A DNA stretch of 64,000 nucleotides from Acetobacteraceae bacterium (lineage in GTDB: Bacteria > Pseudomonadota > Alphaproteobacteria > Acetobacterales > Acetobacteraceae). The translations under genes and the position numbers were made by a program. How positions within the stretch are numbered: position 1 is the stretch's first letter; every line of letters starts with the position of its first letter. Location: contig JASHOA010000012.1 in NCBI GenBank assembly GCA_030041375.1, positions 1 to 64,000 of the forward strand, in the 5' to 3' direction. Under the pieces are notes generated by a model. That model saw only the letters and a program-made list of their open reading frames with translations. It ran no database searches and was not told the DNA's origin. Positions 25,424 to 36,973 of this stretch are shown in pieces.

Positions 25424-26484
25424 GGAAGCGCCCCGAAGCGCCACCTTCCGCCGAGGAGGAGCGGACGATCAGCCCGGCGGCGATCGAGGACGACCTTGCC
25501 GAGACCTCGCTCCGCCCGCAGAGCCTCGTTGAATTCGTTGGCCAGCAGACGATTTGCGCCAATCTGGGCATCTTTATTGCGGCCGCGCGCAAGAGGGGCG
25601 AAGCACTCGACCATGTGCTCCTGCACGGCCCGCCCGGTCTCGGCAAGACCACTCTCGGGCAGATCATCGCGCGCGAGCTTGGTGTCGGCTTCCGCGCCAC
25701 CTCCGGGCCGGTGATTCAACGTGCCGGTGACCTCGCCGCCGTGCTGACCAATTTGCAGCCGCGTGACGTGCTGTTCATCGACGAGATCCATCGCCTGCAG
25801 CCGGCGATCGAAGAGGTACTCTACCCGGCAATGGAGGATTTCCAGCTTGATCTTATCATCGGCGAAGGGCCCGCCGCGCGCAGCGTGCGCATCGACCTCA
25901 ACCCCTTCACGCTGGTGGGTGCCACGACGCGGGCCGGCCTGTTGGCCAGCCCGTTGCGGGAGCGTTTCGGCATTCCGCTCCGGCTCAGCTTCTATACGCC
26001 GGAGGAACTGAGAGAGATCGTGGCTCGCGGCGCTGCCCGCCTGGGCGTGTTGCTGACTGCGGACGGGGCAGCGGAGATTGCCTCCCGCTCGCGCGGCACC
26101 CCACGCGTCGCCGGCCGCCTGTTGCGCCGTGTGCGCGACTTCGCCGCCGTCGCCGGGCATTCGCCGGTCGATCGCGGGATCGCCGACGAGGCGCTCAATC
26201 GCCTCGAAGTGGACCGGCTTGGCCTCGATGCCATGGACCGCCGCTATCTCGCCCGCATCGCCGAGCACCATGGCGGCGGCCCGGTCGGGGTGGAGACCCT
26301 GGCCGCCGCGCTTGCCGAAGCGCGTGACACGATCGAGGACGTAATCGAACCCTACCTAGTGCAGGAGGGTCTTGTGCTCCGCACCAGCCGGGGTCGCGTG
26401 CTGGGAGGGCCGGCCTGGCGGCATCTCGGCCTTCCGTCGCCTGCGCTGCTGTTGCAGCCCGACCTGCTCGGCGAGGACGGGTGA
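25420..26484 (+). CDS. ruvB: Holliday junction ATP-dependent DNA helicase RuvB
   Basis: A 354-residue AAA+ motor: [20 protein letters not shown], Walker [18 protein letters not shown], Walker [11 protein letters not shown], sensor [18 protein letters not shown], and the winged-helix C-terminus [18 protein letters not shown]. It starts with ATG overlapping the ruvA stop as ATGA, and its own stop overlaps the ybgC start as GTGA. Confidence 0.96.
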   Translation: MRKRPEAPPSAEEERTISPAAIEDDLAETSLRPQSLVEFVGQQTICANLGIFIAAARKRGEALDHVLLHGPPGLGKTTLGQIIARELGVGFRATSGPVIQRAGDLAAVLTNLQPRDVLFIDEIHRLQPAIEEVLYPAMEDFQLDLIIGEGPAARSVRIDLNPFTLVGATTRAGLLASPLRERFGIPLRLSFYTPEELREIVARGAARLGVLLTADGAAEIASRSRGTPRVAGRLLRRVRDFAAVAGHSPVDRGIADEALNRLEVDRLGLDAMDRRYLARIAEHHGGGPVGVETLAAALAEARDTIEDVIEPYLVQEGLVLRTSRGRVLGGPAWRHLGLPSPALLLQPDLLGEDG

Positions 26485-26933
26485 ACGGGCATCGCTTCGC
26501 CTGCCGGGTCTATTTCGAGGACACCGACGCCGCCGGGCTCGTCTATCACGCGGGGTATCTCCGGTTCGCAGAGCGCGCCCGGACCGAAGCCCTGCGCGAT
26601 CTCGGGGTGCCTCATGCGGTGCTGCTCGACGAATTCGGTCTGATCTTCGTGGTGCGGCGCATCAAATTGGACTATCTGCGTCCCGCTCGACTCGACGATT
26701 CGCTCGAGGTGAGCACCCGGGCGCTGAGCTTCGGGGCGAGCAGGGTTGTGCTCTCGCAGATCGTCCGGCGAGAGGGCGAGACGCTGGTGGAAGCGGAGGT
26801 GATGCTCGCCTGCGTGCGGCGAAGGGATGGCAGGCCTGCCAGGATTCCGCCCCGTTGGCGTGATGCGTTGGGAAGGCTTGCCGCGGCAGAGGGTGAGGGA
26901 CGGCCCCGATCGGCTGCAACCGAGGCTAAATAG
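26481..26933 (+). CDS. ybgC: Tol-Pal associated acyl-CoA thioesterase YbgC
   Basis: A 150-residue hot-dog fold thioesterase with the catalytic aspartate in [18 protein letters not shown] and the helix [15 protein letters not shown]. YbgC is the usual first gene of tol-pal operons and acts on acyl chains in phospholipid metabolism. The start is GTG at 26481, overlapping ruvB. Confidence 0.9.
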   Translation: MNGHRFACRVYFEDTDAAGLVYHAGYLRFAERARTEALRDLGVPHAVLLDEFGLIFVVRRIKLDYLRPARLDDSLEVSTRALSFGASRVVLSQIVRREGETLVEAEVMLACVRRRDGRPARIPPRWRDALGRLAAAEGEGRPRSAATEAK

Positions 26934-26944
26934 GAGCTTTTCTG

Positions 26945-27661
26945 GTGGATCAGGCTGTCAATGCCGTCAATCTCGGATCGGTCGGGGTCAATCTCTCGAT
27001 CTGGAGCCTGTTCGTCGAGGCCGATCTTGTCGTCAAGATCGTCATCCTCGGCTTGCTCGGCGCAAGCATCTGGGTCTGGGCAGTGGTGTTCGAGAAGTGG
27101 AGTACGCTCCGCAAAGTGAACCGCGCTGCCGACGCGTTTGAAAACCGTTTCTGGTCTGGTGGCAGCCTCGATTCGCTTTATGACGAGGAGGGGCAGAACC
27201 CCTCCCATCCGATGGCTGCGCTGTTCAGCGCTGCGCTCGGTGAATGGCGCCGGACCGCGCGCGCCGTTGGGGCGGATATCAGCCGCTCGGGGGTCAAGGA
27301 GCGGGTGGACCGGGCGATGGTCGTGATCACCCAGCGCGAGATGGACCGGCTGGAACGCTGGATGACTTTTCTTGCCTCGGTCGGAGCGACCGCGCCTTTC
27401 GTTGGCCTGTTCGGTACCGTCTGGGGAATCATGGCGAGCTTCTCAGCGATCGCCGCCATGCACAACACGAACCTTGCGGTGGTCGCACCGGGCATCGCCC
27501 AGGCGTTGTTCGCGACGGCGACGGGCCTCTTTGCCGCTATTCCGGCCGTGCTCGCCTACAACAAGATCAACAACGACCTCGCCCGCTTCGCCGGCCGGCT
27601 GGAAGCCTTTGCCGCCGAGTTCGGAGCCATTCTCTCGCGCCAGACCGAGGAGCACGCCTGA
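26945..27661 (+). CDS. tolQ: Tol-Pal system inner-membrane protein TolQ
   Basis: A 238-residue ExbB/TolQ protein with three membrane segments: around VVKIVILGLLGASIWVWAVV, WMTFLASVGATAPFVGLFGT and AQALFATATGLFAAIPAVLA. The channel signature APFVGLFGTVWGIMASF is present. With TolR it converts proton flow into movement of TolA. The start is GTG at 26945, 11 bp after ybgC. Confidence 0.95.
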   Translation: MDQAVNAVNLGSVGVNLSIWSLFVEADLVVKIVILGLLGASIWVWAVVFEKWSTLRKVNRAADAFENRFWSGGSLDSLYDEEGQNPSHPMAALFSAALGEWRRTARAVGADISRSGVKERVDRAMVVITQREMDRLERWMTFLASVGATAPFVGLFGTVWGIMASFSAIAAMHNTNLAVVAPGIAQALFATATGLFAAIPAVLAYNKINNDLARFAGRLEAFAAEFGAILSRQTEEHA

Positions 27662-27663
27662 GT

Positions 27664-28134
27664 ATGGCCGCCTTTCTTCCGAGCCGGCCTGGCGATCGCC
27701 GCGGACGCTACCGCCCGCTTGCCGAAATCAATGTCACGCCGCTGGTCGATGTCATGCTCGTGCTTCTCATCATTTTCATGGTGACGGCACCGTTGCTGAC
27801 CTCGGGCGTGACGGTCGATCTGCCGAAAGCGAATGCAGCGCCTCTCAACCAGGACGCGACACCGATCACTCTCTCGATCAATGCGGCGGGGCAGATCTAT
27901 CTTGCGGACACGCAAATTCCGCTCGACGAGCTGGTGCCGAAGCTGCGCGCGATCTCGCATAACAACCCGGATCGGCGAATCTTCGTGCGCGGTGACCGCC
28001 GCCTGCCTTACGGGCGGATCATGCAGGTGATGGCGCTGATCACCGATGGCGGCTTCACCAAGGTGGCGCTGCTTGCCGAGGCCACCGCGCCCCTGCCTCC
28101 TGCCGGCGCGAAGGGCGCCGGAACGAAGGGCTGA
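27664..28134 (+). CDS. tolR: Tol-Pal system protein TolR
   Basis: A 156-residue ExbD/TolR protein: cytoplasmic start, one membrane helix with the essential aspartate (EINVTPLVDVMLVLLIIFMV), then a periplasmic domain (VTVDLPKANA, IFVRGDRRLPYGRIMQVM). It follows tolQ by 2 bp. The C-terminal tail is Ala/Pro/Gly-rich. Confidence 0.94.
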   Translation: MAAFLPSRPGDRRGRYRPLAEINVTPLVDVMLVLLIIFMVTAPLLTSGVTVDLPKANAAPLNQDATPITLSINAAGQIYLADTQIPLDELVPKLRAISHNNPDRRIFVRGDRRLPYGRIMQVMALITDGGFTKVALLAEATAPLPPAGAKGAGTKG

Positions 28135-28166
28135 GAGGAGCTGATCGCGACCGGATTGGCTTGGCC

Positions 28167-29138
28167 ATGACCCCCGAACTCAGGCGCGGCGCGGCCTGTT
28201 CGGCGGCGTTGCATGTGCTCGTGGGCTTGTTGGCGCTGCTTGCCGTGCGCCCTTCCCTGCCGCCCGAGGCGCCCGCCGAGGTTGCGGTCAGCATGGAATT
28301 CGCAGGGCCGGCTCCGAAGGCGCCGGCCCCCTCCCCGACGCCGGCTCCTGCGCCGGCACCGAAGACCGTGAAGAAGCCTCCCGTCAAGCAGCCCCCGAAG
28401 CAGACAGCCTACGAGCCGCCTCCACCGCCGCCGCCGCCACCGCCGGCGCCGACCCCGGCGGAGGTTGCTCCGTCGCCGCCGAAGCCTGCTCCGCCGGTGC
28501 CGCCCACTCCGGCCCCGACACCGACCCCAACGCCGGTGCCGCCACCCACACCCGCTCCGCCCACGCCAGCGCCGCCGAAACCAGCCCCCGTCCCGCCGGA
28601 AAAGCCGCTGCCGCTGCCCCCGCCACCGGCCCCGACGCCTCCGACACCGCCGAGCCCGACGCACCAGCCGAACCCAACGACCAACACTGCGACGTCCTCG
28701 ACTGCGCTCGAGGCGACGCTTGAAAAGCTTCGCTCACTGGAACGCCAGACAGAGCCGCCGAAGGCGCTGCCGAATCCCCAACCTGGGGGCGTGCCGACGC
28801 CGGGCGGCCTGCCCCAGAGCAACGACACCGCCGCACTCTCGGCTGCGGAACGCGGCCGGATCGGGGATTACGTTCGCCGATGCTGGACCTACGATCCCGG
28901 CGCCAAGGGTGTGCAGCAGTTCCAGGTCTGGCTCGATGTGACGACCGATGCCGATGGCGTCGTGCACATCGCGACCATTGCTGCCGCTGATCAGGCGCGG
29001 GTCGAGGCGAACCCGGCCCTTCGTGCCTTCGCAGACCGGGCAGTGAATGCGGTGCTCGATCCGCGCTGCGCGAAGCTGCCGCTTCCCCCGGCGATGCTCG
29101 GCAAGGATGAGCATCTGGTATTCCGGTTCAGGCCGTGA
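28167..29138 (+). CDS. tolA: Tol-Pal system protein TolA, proline-rich form
   Basis: A 323-residue TonB-like energy transducer. An N-terminal membrane anchor (AACSAALHVLVGLLALLAV) is followed by about 130 residues extremely rich in proline with T, A, K and V, then a C-terminal domain GRIGDYVRRCWTYDPGA...FQVWLDVTTDADGVVHI and DPRCAKLPLPP, which resembles TolA domain III. The middle region in enteric TolA is a long Ala/Lys helix; here it is polyproline, more like TonB. Position after tolQR and before tolB supports TolA. The ATG at 28167 is preferred over a TTG two codons earlier. Confidence 0.85.
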   Translation: MTPELRRGAACSAALHVLVGLLALLAVRPSLPPEAPAEVAVSMEFAGPAPKAPAPSPTPAPAPAPKTVKKPPVKQPPKQTAYEPPPPPPPPPPAPTPAEVAPSPPKPAPPVPPTPAPTPTPTPVPPPTPAPPTPAPPKPAPVPPEKPLPLPPPPAPTPPTPPSPTHQPNPTTNTATSSTALEATLEKLRSLERQTEPPKALPNPQPGGVPTPGGLPQSNDTAALSAAERGRIGDYVRRCWTYDPGAKGVQQFQVWLDVTTDADGVVHIATIAAADQARVEANPALRAFADRAVNAVLDPRCAKLPLPPAMLGKDEHLVFRFRP

Positions 29139-29370
29139 GGACCGTGATCACGTCCAAGACGGCCGGCGTTGCAAGAGTTTCATCGCTGCGCCATGTCATT
29201 TTCCGCCTCTTCGCCTTGCTTCTACCCGATCGACGCCTTTTTTGCCCAGAGCACCGCTGCCAAGCCGGTGCGGAAGAGGATTGTTCGGGACGGAGGTTGC
29301 AGACGGACAAGTGGGGTGCAACCTGAAGCAGTGATTTCGTGGGCTCAACAGGGGAAGGGCAAGTTTCGAG

Positions 29371-30738
29371 ATGCAGGGATGTCTGTTCGGCCGTCGGGGA
29401 CTGCTCGCTGGATCGGCTGCGCTTCTCATGGCGCCAGTCGTCGCGATGGCGCAAACGTCGCCCGGCTCGGGTGCTGAGAGCGCTGTGATCGATGTGAATC
29501 GGGCGCAGGCGGAACCGATCCCGATCGCCATTCCCTTCTTCAACGCAGCCAGCGACAAGGCGGCCGACCTCGCCAAGGGGATTGCCGGAGTCATCAGCAA
29601 TGACCTATCTGGCTCGGGGTTGTTCCGCCCGATTGATCCATCCTCCTTTGTGCAGGACGCCGCCAACATTGGGACGGTGCCGAAATGGCAAGACTGGAAG
29701 GTGATCGGTGCGCGCGCTCTTGTCACGGGCAAGGTCGATCAGCCGACCGCCGGGAACGTACGCGTCGAATTCCGGCTGTGGGACGTTCTGCCCGAACAGC
29801 AGTTGCAGGGCACCGCCTACACCACCGCCGCCAGCAACTGGCGTCGCGTGGGTCACATGATCGCCGATGTGATCTATGAGCGTCTGCTCGGCGAAAAGGG
29901 CTATTTCGACACGCGGATCGCTTATGTCTCCGAAACCGGGCCGCGTTCGGCGCGTATCCGCCGGCTCGCCATTATGGATCAGGACGGTGCCAACAGCACC
30001 TTCCTGACCGACGGCGAGTGGACGGTTCTGGAGCCACGCTTCCACCCGACGAAGAACGAACTCGCCTTCCTGAGCTATGCCGGCAATCACCCGCGTGTTT
30101 ATCTCTTCGATCTGGGCAGCGGCCGGGAATCCCTGCTCGGGAATTTCCCGGGCATGACGTTCGCTCCACGGTTCGGCCCGCAGGGAGAGAAGGTGATCCT
30201 TTCGGAAGCGCAAGGCAGCGGTTCGGCCATTGTTGTGGTCACGCTGGGGAGCATGAGTGCCGTGCGCCTGACCGACGCGAGCGCGATCAATACCAGCCCC
30301 TGTTACAGCCCTGACGGATCGCAGGTTACGTTCAACTCGGATCGGGATGGCTCACCCCAGTTGTACGTGATGAACGCAGACGGCTCGAACCCGAAGCGCA
30401 TCAGCTACGGACAGGGTCGCTACTTCAGCCCGGTGTGGTCTCCGCGCGGCGATCTGATCGCCTTTATCCGCCAGAACGGCGGCAGCTTCGGGCTTGGTGT
30501 CATGAATACGGATGGAACCGCGGAACGCATTCTCTCCGAAGGCTTCACCGTTGACAGTCCGACGTTCTGTCCGAATGGACGGATCATCATGTTCTGCCGC
30601 ACCACGCCGGCTACCAACGCGACCGGGGCCGGGCATACCTCGCGCCTGGTCAGCATCGACATCACCGGTTTCAACGAGCGGATGGTGGAGACCCCTACCG
30701 ATGGCTCGGATCCCGCCTGGTCGCCATTGCTGAGCTGA
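29371..30738 (+). CDS. tolB: Tol-Pal system periplasmic beta-propeller TolB
   Basis: A 455-residue protein with a twin-arginine-like export signal ([19 protein letters not shown], cleavage near AMAQ), an N-terminal alpha/beta domain ([20 protein letters not shown]) and a six-bladed propeller with repeated motifs such as [20 protein letters not shown] and [16 protein letters not shown]. TolB binds Pal and TolA. It is 232 bp after tolA; that gap has no gene and could hold a promoter. Confidence 0.95.
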   Translation: MQGCLFGRRGLLAGSAALLMAPVVAMAQTSPGSGAESAVIDVNRAQAEPIPIAIPFFNAASDKAADLAKGIAGVISNDLSGSGLFRPIDPSSFVQDAANIGTVPKWQDWKVIGARALVTGKVDQPTAGNVRVEFRLWDVLPEQQLQGTAYTTAASNWRRVGHMIADVIYERLLGEKGYFDTRIAYVSETGPRSARIRRLAIMDQDGANSTFLTDGEWTVLEPRFHPTKNELAFLSYAGNHPRVYLFDLGSGRESLLGNFPGMTFAPRFGPQGEKVILSEAQGSGSAIVVVTLGSMSAVRLTDASAINTSPCYSPDGSQVTFNSDRDGSPQLYVMNADGSNPKRISYGQGRYFSPVWSPRGDLIAFIRQNGGSFGLGVMNTDGTAERILSEGFTVDSPTFCPNGRIIMFCRTTPATNATGAGHTSRLVSIDITGFNERMVETPTDGSDPAWSPLLS

Positions 30739-30897
30739 AGAATGCTGCTTTCGCGGCCACGGACAGGGCTGTGTCCGAGCCGGGGGCGGCTTGACCGGCG
30801 CCTAGCCGCGCGCTAATCGCGATCATTGCCGGGGCCAACTGCTCCGGGCGCGCCTTCACCTTATCGTCGTCACCACCCGCGGACAGGGACTGACCCC

Positions 30898-31392
30898 ATG
30901 AAATTCAGGCTTATCGGCGCCTTCGCGGCTCTAGCGCTGCTGGCCGCCTGTGCCACCACGCCGAAACCAACAACCACCGGAGCCGGCGCCACCGCTGCCA
31001 CTCAGGGCCCTGTACCTGGCAGCCAGCAGGACTTGGTTCAGAATGTTGGCGATCGCGTCTTCTTTGCTTTCGACATGTCGAACCTGTCGGAAGAGGCGGT
31101 GGCGACGTTGACCCGCCAAGCCGCCTGGCTGCAGAAATATCCCGAAGTCAAGGTGCTGGTCGCCGGCAATTGTGACGAACGTGGGACCGAAGAATACAAT
31201 CTGGCGCTCGGACAGCGTCGGGCGAACGCAGCACGGGATTTCCTTGTTGCCAAAGGCGTGGATCCATCACGCATCGAGACGATCAGCTACGGCAAGGATC
31301 GCCCGGTGGCGCTCGGCTCCAATGAACAAGCCTGGGCACAGAACCGCAACGCGATCACTTCGGTGCAAGGATTCAATCCCCAGGCCAAGTAG
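30898..31392 (+). CDS. pal: Peptidoglycan-associated lipoprotein Pal
   Basis: A 164-residue outer-membrane lipoprotein. The signal peptide ends in the lipobox LLAAC at about residue 18, and an OmpA-like peptidoglycan-binding domain follows: VFFAFDMSNLSEEA, VLVAGNCDERGTEEYNLALG, RRANAARDFLV and ISYGKDRPVALG. It ties the outer membrane to peptidoglycan and TolB. The start MKFRLIGAFAALALLA is clear. Confidence 0.96.
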   Translation: MKFRLIGAFAALALLAACATTPKPTTTGAGATAATQGPVPGSQQDLVQNVGDRVFFAFDMSNLSEEAVATLTRQAAWLQKYPEVKVLVAGNCDERGTEEYNLALGQRRANAARDFLVAKGVDPSRIETISYGKDRPVALGSNEQAWAQNRNAITSVQGFNPQAK

Positions 31393-31451
31393 GTTTCGCG
31401 CCAAACCGACGTCGCTCTTCTTCCCCGGCGCCCTTCGAGCGGTCGGGGAAG

Positions 31452-31468
31452 AGAGGCTGGCCGCCTCT
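31452..31468 (+). terminator. Candidate terminator hairpin after pal
   Basis: AGAGGC-TGGCC-GCCTCT forms a 6-bp stem followed by TGTAAT, about 60 bp after the pal stop. A larger stem (CTTCCCCG with CGGGGAAG) lies immediately before it. The T tract is weak, so termination or RNA protection are both possible. Confidence 0.35.
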
Positions 31469-31631
31469 TGTAATCGCGCCGGGCGGCATGACTCCCGATG
31501 GCATTTGGCGAGTATCCTTGCCCAGGCCGGCCCGGTCGCTGACGTCTTGCCCGGGTGAGAATACGAGTGGGCTTGCACCACCCGAGGGTGGCGCATAGAG
31601 CGTCGGGTCTGGCGGAAAGGAGGTTGGTCCC

Positions 31632-32513
31632 ATGGCGCTGAGGCTCCTGCTCGCTGGCTTGCTGTCGATCTCGCTCGTTCTGCCTTTGCACGCGCAGGTC
31701 GAAAGCCGCGAAGCGATCGCTCTGCGCAACCAGATTCTTGAAGTGCAACATGAGCTTGATCAACTTCGCCAGCAAATGCAGGCGGGCGGAGGCAACAATC
31801 CCGGTTCGGCTCTTGGGGGCAACTATGGCCAAGCCGCGCCGCCCGGGAACGCGGCCAGTGGTGACCTCGTCGCGACCCTTCTCCAAGAGGTGAGTTCGCT
31901 GCAGGACCAGATACGCACCCTGCGCGGCCAGGTGGATGATCTCACGAACAAGACGGATACGCAGCTTGCCGATCTTGGGAAAAAGATCGACGATCTCCAG
32001 TTCCAGTTTCAGATCATGCAGGGAAAAGGCTCGGGTCCGGTTGCTTTTCCTGCGCCTTCTTCACTGACCAGACCCACTCAACCCGCCGCACCCACCGCAC
32101 CCACCGCACCCACCGCGACCGCTCCGCCGCCTCCCGAAGTCCTGCTTCATCAGGGCGAAATGGCGTTGGCCCGTTCCGATTATGCGGCCGCTCTGAGTGC
32201 TGCGGAGACCGTGTTGAAGATCGACCCACGTTCCCCACGCGCTTACGATGCCCAGTTCCTGGCGGCGCGGGCCTTGTTCGGCGAGAGGCAGTTCACCCGC
32301 GCCGCGCTGGCGTATGACGATGCATACGGCAGGGCTCCAGCCGGCTCGCTTGCGCAGGACTCGCTGCTCGGGCTCGCTCGCTCGCTGGTTGCGATCAACC
32401 AGAAGCCGGCAGCATGCGGCGCCCTTTCCAAGCTGCATCAGCAATTCCGAACCCTGCGCTCGGATATCGCCCCGGCCGCTACGTCATTGGCACACCAGGC
32501 CGGCTGCGTATAA
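31632..32513 (+). CDS. cpoB: Tol-Pal associated cell division coordinator CpoB (YbgF)
   Basis: A 293-residue periplasmic protein: signal peptide (LLLAGLLSISLVLPLHAQ), an N-terminal coiled coil (IALRNQILEVQHELDQLRQQ and a second coil LQDQIRTLRGQVDDLT), a P/A/T linker with a 9-base unit repeated (APT APT APT), and C-terminal tetratricopeptide repeats (LLHQGEMALARSDYAAALSA; FLAARALFGERQFTRAALAY). CpoB links peptidoglycan synthesis with Tol function during constriction. Confidence 0.9.
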   Translation: MALRLLLAGLLSISLVLPLHAQVESREAIALRNQILEVQHELDQLRQQMQAGGGNNPGSALGGNYGQAAPPGNAASGDLVATLLQEVSSLQDQIRTLRGQVDDLTNKTDTQLADLGKKIDDLQFQFQIMQGKGSGPVAFPAPSSLTRPTQPAAPTAPTAPTATAPPPPEVLLHQGEMALARSDYAAALSAAETVLKIDPRSPRAYDAQFLAARALFGERQFTRAALAYDDAYGRAPAGSLAQDSLLGLARSLVAINQKPAACGALSKLHQQFRTLRSDIAPAATSLAHQAGCV

Positions 32514-32560
32514 AGGAAATCCGCTGCGACCCCCCGGCGGAGGACCTCGACAGCAGCGGG

Positions 32561-33844
32561 ATGCAGCCTTTGTTGCCTGGCGAATTTGCGACGCTGATGG
32601 CCGCACTGGGCCCATTCGGCGCCGCACCCCGCCTCGCTGTTGCGGTTTCGGGTGGCCCGGACAGCCTGGCGCTGGCGGTTCTCGCTGCCGAATGGGCGAG
32701 CGGTATGGGCGGTACGGTGACTGCCCTTATACTCGACCACGGGTTGCGGCGCGAGGCGGCCTCGGAGGCAGAGGCGGCCTGCGCCCGGTTGGGCCGGCTT
32801 GGCATTCCGGCCCGGATATTCCGCCTGCATGGGCTCGCGGCCGGGCCAGCGATACCGGCACGGGCGCGTCGAGCACGCAATGCCAGACTGGAGGTTGCGG
32901 CGGCGGAAATCGGAGCAGCCTGGCTGCTGCTTGGGCACCAGCGCGCCGACCAGGCGGAAACGCTCCTGGAGAGAACGCTTTCGCATAGCGGACCGACCGG
33001 GCTTGCGGGAATGGCGGCGCGCCGTGAGGGTGCGCGGGTTGTGATCCTGAGGCCGCTCCTTGGCGTGCCGCCGGGGCGGCTCATCGCCACTCTCGCCGCC
33101 AGGGGTCTTGGCTGGGCGCGCGACCCTAGCAATTCGGACCCCGCTTTCCTCCGCGCGAGGCTGCGCAATCTCAGGGCTGACAGGGCGGGCGAAGGGGCTG
33201 CGACGGGAACGCTTGGAAACGCCACCGCCGCTTACGGGCGAGCACGCGCCTTGGCGGAGTCGAAGCGGACCGGCATCCTTGGCGAGCGTGTTTCCCTCTA
33301 TGCCACCGGGCATGCGTTGCTCACCCCCGGGGCCATCGACCATGGTGCCCTCGCGTCGCTTCTCCGCACCATAGCCGGGGCCGAATTCGCCCCCTCGGAA
33401 GCACGTCTCGCCTCGCTTTCGGCCTGCCCGCGACCGGCCACCTTCGCCGGAGTCCGCCTGCTTCCGGCGGGCCGGCTCGGACCAGGCTGGCTTCTGGTAC
33501 GCGAGGCACGGGCGATGTCCGCACCCGTGCCCGCGGTCCCCGGCCTGCGCTGGGACGGCCGCTTCCGCCTCTCCGCTGCAGCGCGCCCACCGGTCGGGGC
33601 AAGGCTTGGCGCACTCGGAGCCGCATCGGCGCGGCTCAGGGGGTGCTCGCCGTTGCCTGCGGCCGTTCTTGCGACGCTGCCGGCACTCTGGGTCGGTGAA
33701 GAATTGGTAGCCGTGCCGCATCTCGGCTATCCTTCTCTGGAGGCTTGCGCAGGCGTGCCGGTTCGGTTCTGCCCGAACGAACCGGCCGGAGCAGCGCCTT
33801 TCGGAGTTATGGATCAAGTCGGGGATGCAGAGCCGACGGTGTGA
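32561..33844 (+). CDS. tilS: tRNA(Ile)-lysidine synthetase TilS
   Basis: A 427-residue N-type ATP pyrophosphatase with the PP-loop LAVAVSGGPDSLALAVLAA, DHGLRREAASEAE, and LLLGHQRADQAETLLER-T-SHSG. It converts C34 of tRNA-Ile(CAU) to lysidine, restricting decoding to AUA. The start MQPLLPGEFATLMAALG is chosen; an earlier start would overlap cpoB. The tilS-ftsH order is widely conserved. Confidence 0.92.
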   Translation: MQPLLPGEFATLMAALGPFGAAPRLAVAVSGGPDSLALAVLAAEWASGMGGTVTALILDHGLRREAASEAEAACARLGRLGIPARIFRLHGLAAGPAIPARARRARNARLEVAAAEIGAAWLLLGHQRADQAETLLERTLSHSGPTGLAGMAARREGARVVILRPLLGVPPGRLIATLAARGLGWARDPSNSDPAFLRARLRNLRADRAGEGAATGTLGNATAAYGRARALAESKRTGILGERVSLYATGHALLTPGAIDHGALASLLRTIAGAEFAPSEARLASLSACPRPATFAGVRLLPAGRLGPGWLLVREARAMSAPVPAVPGLRWDGRFRLSAAARPPVGARLGALGAASARLRGCSPLPAAVLATLPALWVGEELVAVPHLGYPSLEACAGVPVRFCPNEPAGAAPFGVMDQVGDAEPTV

Positions 33845-33964
33845 GCCTATTTATCTCTTCGAGGCTCTGGTCCGGGGCCGGTTGCGGCAGCACCTTCTCT
33901 CCAACCCCGGAAAGCGACGACGGGCGCGCCGGGAGGAACCGAGCCGCGGACAGGACGGGATGGG

Positions 33965-35881
<1,917 letters not shown>

Positions 35882-35888
35882 GCGCGAG

Positions 35889-36947
35889 GTGCGGCTGATC
35901 GAGCCGCTGGCACTGCTCGACGGCCCGCAAGCCGGCGCCGCAATCGCGGCGGGCACAGCCCGGCCGCTGGCGGGCGGGCCACTCGCTTTCAGCCTGGCCC
36001 GCCTGCTGCCGGAGCCAGAACCCAGGCCGGCCTCTGATATCCCGTCAAGCTGGGACACCTCCGTCTTGCGATTGACCAGCCCACCCGCCGCCGGTTGGAT
36101 TCAACGCCCCTCCGTTATGGGCGTCGTCAACATTACGCCGGACAGCTTCAGCGACGGGGGCGATTTTCTCGATCCCGGCCGGGCGGTCGCCGCGGGGCTG
36201 GCCATGAGCGCGGCAGGAGCGGCCATCGTGGATGTGGGCGGAGAGAGCACTCGCCCCGGCGCAACCCCGACTCCACCCGAAATCGAGCAGGCACGCATCC
36301 TTCCCGTCATCCGCGAGCTAGCGCGACAGGGCGTGCGGGTCTCTGCCGATACCCGCAACTCGGCGACGATGGCCGCCGCGCTCGATGCCGGCGCGGCCAT
36401 CATCAACGACACCTCTGCGCTATCCTATGATCCCGAAGCAGCCCCGCTGCTCGCCCGTGCCGACGTGCCCGTGCTGCTGATGCACATGCGTGGCACGCCT
36501 GCCAGCATGATGGCAGAGGCGAATTATACCGATGTCGCACTCGAGGTGACGGCCGAGCTTGCGGCGAGGCTCACGGTGGCAGAAGCCGCCGGTATCGCGC
36601 GAGAGCGGATCGCGCTCGATCCCGGAATCGGCTTTGCCAAGAGGACCGAACACAATCTCGAGCTGCTCTCGCGCCTTCCGCTGCTGCTCAATCTTAGCTG
36701 CCCGCTCGTGGTCGGGGTCTCTCGCAAGCGTTTCATCGGGCAGGTCGGCGGGGAGGCCGAGTTGCGCCGGCGCCTCCCCGGCTCTCTGGCAGCCGGACTG
36801 TTTGCGCTGTCTTGCGGTGCCTCGATGCTCAGGGTTCATGACGTTGTCGAAACAATGCAGGCGCTCCGCGTTTGGCAGGCGCTCGGCAGCGGCCAGCTCG
36901 CGAGCCTGTCACTTGCCCTCGCCGCCGGTTGGCGCAACAACGGCTGA
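35889..36947 (+). CDS. folP: Dihydropteroate synthase
   Basis: A 352-residue enzyme joining p-aminobenzoate and dihydropterin pyrophosphate in folate synthesis. Signatures: [68 protein letters not shown] and GVSRKRFIG. About 75 extra residues precede the first signature. The GTG at 35889 is taken as start, 7 bp after ftsH; an ATG inside ftsH (35787) is unlikely. Confidence 0.93.
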   Translation: MRLIEPLALLDGPQAGAAIAAGTARPLAGGPLAFSLARLLPEPEPRPASDIPSSWDTSVLRLTSPPAAGWIQRPSVMGVVNITPDSFSDGGDFLDPGRAVAAGLAMSAAGAAIVDVGGESTRPGATPTPPEIEQARILPVIRELARQGVRVSADTRNSATMAAALDAGAAIINDTSALSYDPEAAPLLARADVPVLLMHMRGTPASMMAEANYTDVALEVTAELAARLTVAEAAGIARERIALDPGIGFAKRTEHNLELLSRLPLLLNLSCPLVVGVSRKRFIGQVGGEAELRRRLPGSLAAGLFALSCGASMLRVHDVVETMQALRVWQALGSGQLASLSLALAAGWRNNG

Positions 36948-36973
36948 TCCCCGCCACTTTTTTCGAGACTTGT

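Noticed and set aside
31995-32120. The CACCCACCG triple repeat in cpoB as a regulatory repeat
   Set aside because: It encodes APT repeats in the linker of CpoB in frame and is a normal low-complexity linker.
32438-33817. A 459-codon minus-strand frame over tilS
   Set aside because: It is antisense to TilS with its PP-loop motif; no protein features of its own.
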